From NCBI GenBank assembly GCA_017477505.1, contig JAFUVQ010000019.1:1-64000 (forward strand): DNA of 64,000 nucleotides. The letters are read 5' to 3'. Each line of letters begins with the position of its first letter. Position 1 is the first letter of the stretch. The position numbers were made by a program, and so were the translations under genes. Shown here one piece after another: positions 58,702 to 64,000 of this stretch. The notes beneath the pieces are model-generated. The model had not been told where the DNA came from, did no database searches, and was given only the letters and a program-made list of their open reading frames with translations. Source of the DNA: Eubacterium sp. (GTDB taxonomy: Bacteria > Bacillota > Clostridia > Lachnospirales > Lachnospiraceae).

Positions 58702-59220
58702 TTATATTTTCTCAGGCTCCGGATAATCAACTCCGAAGGTATCTACAGTAACTGTTTTCATTTTCTGCTCTTCGATAGGCTTGTCGCCCCATCCGGTTCT
58801 TGTGGCAGCAATCTTATCGACGATATCAAGACCTTCGATGATCTTGCCGAATGCAGCATAGTCGCCGTCAAGATGTGCAGCGTCTGCATGCATGATAAAG
58901 AACTGTGAACCTGCTGAATTTGGGTTCATGGCACGAGCCATGGAAAGTACACCCTTGCTGTGTTTAAGGTCATTCTTAAATCCATTTGATGCAAATTCGC
59001 CTTTTATAGAGTAACCCGGGCCACCGGTTCCTCTTCCGTCAGGGTCGCCTCCCTGAATCATAAATCCACTGATGACTCTGTGGAATATGGTTCCGTCATA
59101 GAAGCCTTTTCTGACAAGTGAAATGAAGTTGTTTACTGTGTTGGGAGCTATTTCAGGATATAACTCAAGTTTCATGGTGTCACCGTTTTCCATGGTGATG
59201 GTAACTATAGGTAAAGCCAT
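58702..59220 (-). CDS. Cyclophilin-type peptidyl-prolyl cis-trans isomerase
   Basis: A 172-residue cytosolic cyclophilin catalysing proline isomerisation. Catalytic-site motifs are FHRVISGFMIQGGDPDGRGTGG, NPNSAGSQFFIMHADAAHLDG and YAAFGKIIEGLDIVDKI. The start at 59220 (MALPIVTITM) gives normal length and has AAAGGA upstream on its strand. An extra 42 in-frame codons upstream contain no signal peptide and are not supported. It is transcribed leftward, divergent from mltG. Confidence 0.94.
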   Translation of the reverse strand: MALPIVTITMENGDTMKLELYPEIAPNTVNNFISLVRKGFYDGTIFHRVISGFMIQGGDPDGRGTGGPGYSIKGEFASNGFKNDLKHSKGVLSMARAMNPNSAGSQFFIMHADAAHLDGDYAAFGKIIEGLDIVDKIAATRTGWGDKPIEEQKMKTVTVDTFGVDYPEPEKI

Positions 59221-59376
59221 TTTTCTGCCGTCCTTTCTGCGTGAAAACCGATATCTGACTCCCGCTCTCGAGGCCGGTGAGTTTGTATATGAGTTTTCCA
59301 TGTATTTCCTTGTTTTTTTTTCAAAAAGATGATAGTATAATAACATTAAAGTTTTTTCAGTTCAAGGACGAATAAG

Positions 59377-60462
59377 ATGGAAAATGTCGCCAAGTTTATA
59401 AAACTGCTTATAGCACTTGTAGCGTGCATGTTTCTTTACATGTATATAGATCAGTATATCACGGATTATAAACGTGCTTATCAGGTAGAGTATACGAATA
59501 CAGCTACCACAGCAGGAACCGACGTAGAAGTAACAATACCAAAAGGCGCATCAGCCAGAAAGATAGCTAAAATTCTCAAGAATAAAGGGCTCATCAAGTA
59601 TGAAGGAGCCTTTGTTAAGCGACTCGGAAATTCTGATTACAGAGGGAAATTGGGTGACGGTACATTTACCCTCAATACGGGCATGAACACTCTCGATATG
59701 ATGAAGGTCATGGCTACGAAGATTTCTGAGGATACCAAGACCGTTCAGCTTGTTGTGCCTGAAGGATTTACGGTTGATCAGATAGGCGCACGCTGTGAGA
59801 AGCTGGGTATATGCACCAAATCAGATTTTATAAGTGAAGTAAAATCCGTTCCAAAGTCGGATTATGCTTTCCTTGAGGATGCAGAAATAGCATCTGATGC
59901 GAGATATAAGCTGGAGGGATTTCTCTTTCCGGCTACTTATGATATTCCGGAGGGAATGACCGCAAAGGAAGTTGCGGATTATATGACCAAGACTTTCTCC
60001 AACTATTATAAGGACAGTTACAAGGAGAAAGGAGCTGCAAAAGAGCTTACTATATTCCAGGTAGTTACACTGGCGTCACTTGTTGAAAGAGAGTGCAACA
60101 TACCTGAAGAAAGAAATGTTATAGCAAGTGTATATTATAACAGATTGGCAAATGGCATGCCTCTTGAGGTTGATGCCTCTGTTCTTTATGTCAAGACGAA
60201 TGGAATGTATGATACTTCTGTTCTCAAGGAAAATGATAAGAGCAGGCAGTCAGGTTATAATACATACCTGAATACGGGACTTCCTACAGGGCCTATCTGT
60301 AACCCGGGCGTAGCCTGCATAGAGGCTGTGCTTGATCCTGCAGAAACTAATTATCTGTACTTCAGAATCAGCGATCCTGTGAAGGGTACCCATGAGTTCA
60401 GTGAGACTCCGTTTGAAGGCAATACACCGGAAGGTGAAGGCGACGGAGACGGTCAGGAATAA
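59377..60462 (+). CDS. mltG: Endolytic transglycosylase MltG-like
   Basis: A 361-residue YceG/MltG-like protein that cuts nascent peptidoglycan strands. It has one N-terminal membrane helix (about residues 9-26) and a LysM-like region (VTIPKGASARKIAKILKNKG). The catalytic block is ASLVERECNIPEERNVIASVYYNRL with the essential Glu in VERE, followed by PLEVDASVLY and TGLPTGPICNPGVACIEA. The C-terminal tail is short and acidic. AAGGA precedes the ATG. It lies divergent to cyclophilin and upstream of the FHA protein. Confidence 0.94.
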   Translation: MENVAKFIKLLIALVACMFLYMYIDQYITDYKRAYQVEYTNTATTAGTDVEVTIPKGASARKIAKILKNKGLIKYEGAFVKRLGNSDYRGKLGDGTFTLNTGMNTLDMMKVMATKISEDTKTVQLVVPEGFTVDQIGARCEKLGICTKSDFISEVKSVPKSDYAFLEDAEIASDARYKLEGFLFPATYDIPEGMTAKEVADYMTKTFSNYYKDSYKEKGAAKELTIFQVVTLASLVERECNIPEERNVIASVYYNRLANGMPLEVDASVLYVKTNGMYDTSVLKENDKSRQSGYNTYLNTGLPTGPICNPGVACIEAVLDPAETNYLYFRISDPVKGTHEFSETPFEGNTPEGEGDGDGQE

Positions 60463-60504
60463 TTAAGAGGATTTAATATACTAACATATAGGAGGACATT
60501 AACT

Positions 60505-62211
60505 GTGAGGTGTTTTGATTTTAAAGCGAAGAGTATAGGAGATTCCGAGAGGTATCTCACATATGTAATGGGAGACGGAGTTGAACTTGATGAAGATACA
60601 CTTGATATCTTAGAAGATAACAATATAGATGAGCTGGTTAAGGTAATCTTTGAAGAAGATGACGATTTTGACTATCTCACCTATGACGTAAGCGGTAAAA
60701 CGAATCTTCACGCGTTTACGGAAAACGGGGTTTCCAAAGAGGTCGTATTAAAACTCCTCAGAAATATAAGTCTCAGTATTATCGGACTTAAAGAAAGAGC
60801 TATCAAGCTTTCATATCTGGTACTTAACAAAGGCTTTATGTTCGTAGATGAAAATAACTACGACGTGAGCTTTATCTGTGTGCCTGTAGAATCTGAAGCC
60901 TTTGTTATGAAGGAATTCAAAAGCTTTGTAAAGTATTTCATGGCTGGTCTTAAGTATAACGTCGAAGAAGAAATCTCCTACGTAGGACAGATCCTTACAT
61001 ATGTTAACGGCGATGCATTTAACTTAAGAGGTCTTATCGGACTTACAGAAGCTCTTATGGATGATGCGGGTATAGATTATACTCAGACTTCGGATGCTAT
61101 TGCAACTGATGAAGGAACCGAAGTTCTTGATTCATTTGCTGCCGAGGCTGTCGGAGTTAAAGACTTCATGAAGGATTTAGGCGGCGATACAGAGCTTCCT
61201 GAAATCAAAGCAGAAGAAGATGACGATGAGATGGATGCTATCGAGGCGGCAGCAGATATGGCTGAAGCAGCTCCTGCACCTAAGATTGAGGAAGCAGAGG
61301 AAGCTCCTGCAGCTGAGAAGGAAACTCCTGCACCTGAAGTTAAGGCAGTACCTGAAACTAAGGCAGATGACGTTCTCAATATCGAGATAGATGAAGAAGG
61401 TCAGACAGATACAGATATGACTGATTTCTCACTTGACGATGCATCAAAGGTTGATGATGTTCCGGGAGCAGAGATAGAGGAAATGTCTGATGAAGAGCTT
61501 GCAGCCCGTGTTAAGCAGCTTGTAAATGGTATTGTTGATGAGTCAGTTCGTTATGATGAGCCGGAACCGGAAGCTGAAGCACCTAAAGCGCCTAATGCAG
61601 TTACAAAGCCTACCACAATGAAGAAGAACGGAAGTGTTAAGGTCAGCAGAGCGGCAATAATCCAGCAGGCAGCACATGAGGCTGAAGAAGCAGAGGAAAA
61701 CATGCCTACTCCTTCAGAATCTGTTACCGAGATTTCTTCAGAGTCAAAGGCTGAAAAGAAGAAGAATATATTTGAAACAGCAACAGCAGCACTTTCCGGC
61801 GTTACAGGCGTTGGTGCGGCTGATAAGAATCAGGATAAGGCTAAGCAGGACAAAGCAGCAACTGAAAATCTTAAACCTGAACCACCTAAGAATGATAAGA
61901 CAGGTACTCTCATGAAGAGTAATCCTTACATTGTAAGAGTTGATAATGGAGAGAAAGTTATCATTCAGAAGCAGGTATTTAAGATTGGAAAAGCCAGCCG
62001 TGGTGTTGATTATCATGTAAGCGACAATGGCGCTATCTCAAGACAGCATGCAATAATCACCAAGAAGGAAGACGGCTACTATATAAAGGACAACAAGTCA
62101 ACTAATCATACATATGTTGACGGCAGGGAACTTGGAGAGGGAGAAGAAGTTCTTCTTAAAAACAATTCAAAGTTTAAGCTTGCCGACGAGGAATTCCAGT
62201 TTAAATGGTAA
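60505..62211 (+). CDS. FHA-domain protein with DUF6382-like N-terminal domain
   Basis: A 568-residue cytosolic protein starting with GTG at 60505 (GGAGGA 8 nt upstream). Residues 1-190 are a globular domain that matches the N terminus of the next gene's product (LLRNI ... F(M/I)FV ... PVE ... F). I associate it with DUF6382 from memory. Residues about 195-470 are acidic, Ala/Glu/Pro-rich and probably disordered. The C-terminal FHA domain (about 493-555) shows FKIGKASRG, the phosphothreonine-binding AISRQHA and KSTNHTYVDGREL. FHA domains read phosphothreonine signals, so a Ser/Thr kinase partner is likely elsewhere. The N domain may be pseudokinase-like as in EssB, which is a low-confidence idea. 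It is 43 nt after mltG. Confidence 0.82.
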   Translation: MRCFDFKAKSIGDSERYLTYVMGDGVELDEDTLDILEDNNIDELVKVIFEEDDDFDYLTYDVSGKTNLHAFTENGVSKEVVLKLLRNISLSIIGLKERAIKLSYLVLNKGFMFVDENNYDVSFICVPVESEAFVMKEFKSFVKYFMAGLKYNVEEEISYVGQILTYVNGDAFNLRGLIGLTEALMDDAGIDYTQTSDAIATDEGTEVLDSFAAEAVGVKDFMKDLGGDTELPEIKAEEDDDEMDAIEAAADMAEAAPAPKIEEAEEAPAAEKETPAPEVKAVPETKADDVLNIEIDEEGQTDTDMTDFSLDDASKVDDVPGAEIEEMSDEELAARVKQLVNGIVDESVRYDEPEPEAEAPKAPNAVTKPTTMKKNGSVKVSRAAIIQQAAHEAEEAEENMPTPSESVTEISSESKAEKKKNIFETATAALSGVTGVGAADKNQDKAKQDKAATENLKPEPPKNDKTGTLMKSNPYIVRVDNGEKVIIQKQVFKIGKASRGVDYHVSDNGAISRQHAIITKKEDGYYIKDNKSTNHTYVDGRELGEGEEVLLKNNSKFKLADEEFQFKW

Positions 62212-62329
62212 GACGGTGGCAGGTAAATCTTCGAATTGCTATCGGACTTCAACTTCTGCTTGGAGTACGGTAGAAGCTGCCATGGACAAAAAGTAAAAAG
62301 TAACAAAAATGTACGGAGGGGTGCAGAAA

Positions 62330-64000
62330 ATGGTCAGATTTGATGTGACAAAACAGGGTATCAGAAACGTTTACAGCTATACGCTCGGAACTACTGAGGC
62401 ACTTGATGAGAAGGCTTTGGAAGGCCTTCGTCAGGGTAAGCCTTCAGGAGTTGCACAGATTCAGTATACTGAACGTGATGGACAGAGAATTATCGAGAAT
62501 ATTCTTGTGGAACTTCCTAACTATACTACATTTATAAAGAAGACCATGAGAAAAGGCGAAGTTCTCACTCTTCTCAGAAATATGATCGAATCATTCAATA
62601 TCGGACCTAAAGGAATTTCTGTCAGCTCTCTTATCAGAGATTTTGATTATATCTTTGTTGAGCCAAGTACACTCAAGGTATATTTTCTGGCTCTTCCTGT
62701 AGAAGGCTCTGCTCTTCAGATGGGTGAGATTGCTTCATTCTTCAGAGATGCGGTTGCCAGACTTCAGTTTGATGAAAATGATGTTGATGATTATGTTGCA
62801 AAAATCCTCACACTCATTAATTCCTACAATTTCTCAATTAATGATCTTAATATTCTTGTAAATAAACTGCTCATAGATGTTGAACCTGATGGTGCAGCTC
62901 AGATGGGTAATCCAAATGTAAATGTCAGCCGTATGGATGTTCTTCGCGCCAGAGGTGGAATGCCTCAGGGAGCTCCTATGGGACAGCCAATGGGCATGGG
63001 ACCGCAGGGAAGACCGATGGGACCAAATGGCCCAATGGGACCAAACGGAATGCCGCCACAGGGAAGACCGATGGGACCGAACGGCCCAATGGGACAGCCG
63101 GGAATGCCACCAATGGGAAGACCGATGGGACCGAATGGCCCAATGGGACAGCCTGGACAGCCAATGGGACCGCAGGGAAGACCGATGGGACCGAGTGGTC
63201 CGATGGGACCAAACGGAATGCCGCCTATGGGAAGACCGATGGGACCGAATGGTCCGATGGGACAGCCTGGACAGCCTATGGGAAGACCGATGGGACCGAA
63301 TGGCCCAATGGGACAGCCTGGACAGCCTATGGGAAGACCGATGGGACCAAATGGCCCAATGGGACAGCCGGGAATGCCGCCTATGGGAAGACCGATGGGA
63401 CCGAATGGTCCAATGGGACCAAACGGAATGCCACCTGTGGGAAGACCGATGGGACCAAATGGCCCAATGGGACAGCCTGGTCCACAGAATGGACCTAAGG
63501 GTCCGGAAGCAAAGCCCGCTGAGGAACCACATGTTCCAAAGGCAGCTGATGTACTTGATCTTAAATTAATGCATGATGAAACTGGTGAACTTACCAGTGC
63601 AGATATAATGAAGAAGCCTGAGGCAGCTGAAGCACCGAAGATGCCGGAAGGACCGAAGGCAGCTGAAGCACCGAAGGCACCTGAAGCACCGAAGGCACCT
63701 GAAGCACCAAAGGCAGCTGAAGCACCAAAGGCACCTGAAGCACCAAAGGCACCTGAAGCACCAAAGGCACCTGAAGCACCAAAGGCACCTGAAGCACCGA
63801 AGATGCCTGAAGCACCGAAGATGCCTGAAGCACCGAAGCCACAGATGGCAGCACCGAATATGCCACAGGCACCGAATATGCCACAGGCACCAAACATGCC
63901 ACAGGCACCAAACATGCCACAGGCACCGAATATGCCGCAGGCACCAAATATGCCGCAGGCACCAAATATGCCGCAGGCACCGAAGGCACCGGAAGCACCA
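62330..64000 (+). CDS. DUF6382-like protein with Gly/Pro/Met and Ala-Pro repeats, cut by window end
   Basis: At least 557 residues, open to the window end. ATG 62330 has GGAGG 10 nt upstream. Residues 1-200 match the N domain of the preceding FHA protein: VLTLLRNMIESFNIG, YIFVEPSTLKVYFLALPVEGSA, and DDYVAKILTLIN. From about residue 207 to 388 runs a Gly/Pro/Met/Arg repeat built on GRPMGPNGPMG units (collagen-like G-x-x spacing with breaks). A linker KAADVLDLKLMHDETGEL follows, then APKAPE units and finally APNMPQ units. No signal peptide. The pair may form a scaffold in a Ser/Thr phosphosignalling system; this is inferred from the FHA partner. A possible C-terminal FHA domain outside the window cannot be seen. 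Confidence 0.78.
   Translation, partial: MVRFDVTKQGIRNVYSYTLGTTEALDEKALEGLRQGKPSGVAQIQYTERDGQRIIENILVELPNYTTFIKKTMRKGEVLTLLRNMIESFNIGPKGISVSSLIRDFDYIFVEPSTLKVYFLALPVEGSALQMGEIASFFRDAVARLQFDENDVDDYVAKILTLINSYNFSINDLNILVNKLLIDVEPDGAAQMGNPNVNVSRMDVLRARGGMPQGAPMGQPMGMGPQGRPMGPNGPMGPNGMPPQGRPMGPNGPMGQPGMPPMGRPMGPNGPMGQPGQPMGPQGRPMGPSGPMGPNGMPPMGRPMGPNGPMGQPGQPMGRPMGPNGPMGQPGQPMGRPMGPNGPMGQPGMPPMGRPMGPNGPMGPNGMPPVGRPMGPNGPMGQPGPQNGPKGPEAKPAEEPHVPKAADVLDLKLMHDETGELTSADIMKKPEAAEAPKMPEGPKAAEAPKAPEAPKAPEAPKAAEAPKAPEAPKAPEAPKAPEAPKAPEAPKMPEAPKMPEAPKPQMAAPNMPQAPNMPQAPNMPQAPNMPQAPNMPQAPNMPQAPNMPQAPKAPEAP
62980..63480 (+). repeat. In-frame Gly/Pro/Met coding repeats
   Basis: The unit GGAAGACCGATGGGACC recurs about every 45-66 bp within the gene at 62330. 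These are codon-in-frame tandem repeats with high nucleotide identity, not an intergenic array. A second repeat block (APKAPE, then APNMPQ) runs from about 63630 to the window end. Confidence 0.85.

Noticed and set aside
62980-63480. Regularly spaced repeats that could suggest a CRISPR array
   Set aside because: The repeats stay in frame with the gene at 62330, spacers are not unique, and no cas gene is nearby.
62834-63998. Long minus-strand and alternate-frame ORFs rich in Gly-Phe-Gly-Ala, Ser-His-Arg or Val-Pro repeats
   Set aside because: They are reverse or shifted readings of the repetitive coding sequence at 62330, which has a ribosome site and a conserved N-terminal domain.

Overview
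The window looks like a chromosomal segment of a Firmicutes bacterium, most likely a Lachnospiraceae member near Butyrivibrio, Pseudobutyrivibrio or Roseburia. This is inferred from the low-to-mid GC content, the strong AGGAGG ribosome sites with several TTG/GTG starts, the dnaX-ybaB-recR run, the fused ParB-like/BMP protein, the HTH-Uma2 fusion and the FHA protein. I saw no rRNA, tRNA, CRISPR array or intact insertion sequence.

Region 1 (about 1-31,000) is an accessory cluster read almost entirely rightward. It starts with a STAS anti-anti-sigma protein. It continues with a 1832-residue exported protein, a membrane-anchored partner, an unknown cytosolic protein and an RsbW-like HATPase. Two coiled-coil proteins, a second membrane-anchored paralogue and a beta-solenoid-like exported protein follow. 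Then come two giant proteins carrying a papain/C39-like CW-type cysteine protease domain, a GNAT acetyltransferase and two more large coiled-coil proteins. Most of these resemble nothing I can name. Three transcription units in this cluster (424, 11635, 24411) and one just beyond it (32725) share an unusual promoter: a TTGTTG-type direct repeat with 11-bp period placed exactly 12 nt before a -10 hexamer. I infer a single dedicated regulon, and this is my best candidate for an undescribed system.

Region 2 (31,000-37,000) holds a DUF218/SanA-like membrane protein, the small membrane protein with the shared promoter, a leucine-rich-repeat lipoprotein, an SPL-like radical SAM homologue that has lost two of three cluster cysteines, and a helical Ala/Glu-rich protein. 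Region 3 (36,500-53,400) is mostly core metabolism and information processing: malic enzyme, a MoxR/DUF58/transglutaminase operon, the ParB-BMP chimera, a phosphoesterase, citrate synthase, dnaX, ybaB, recR, phosphofructokinase and a large membrane-anchored protein with a degenerate C39-like tail. Several gene junctions here and in region 1 carry the same GGGAC/GTCCC palindrome.

Region 4 (53,400-64,000) contains a HTH-Uma2 protein, a small membrane protein, a gene-poor stretch with a ricin-like remnant, a zinc-finger/prion-like membrane protein, an orphan Pho-box-like promoter followed by a terminator, a LysA-type decarboxylase, a cyclophilin, MltG, and two related proteins. The first ends in an FHA domain; the second is cut by the window end inside long Gly/Pro/Met and Ala-Pro repeats.
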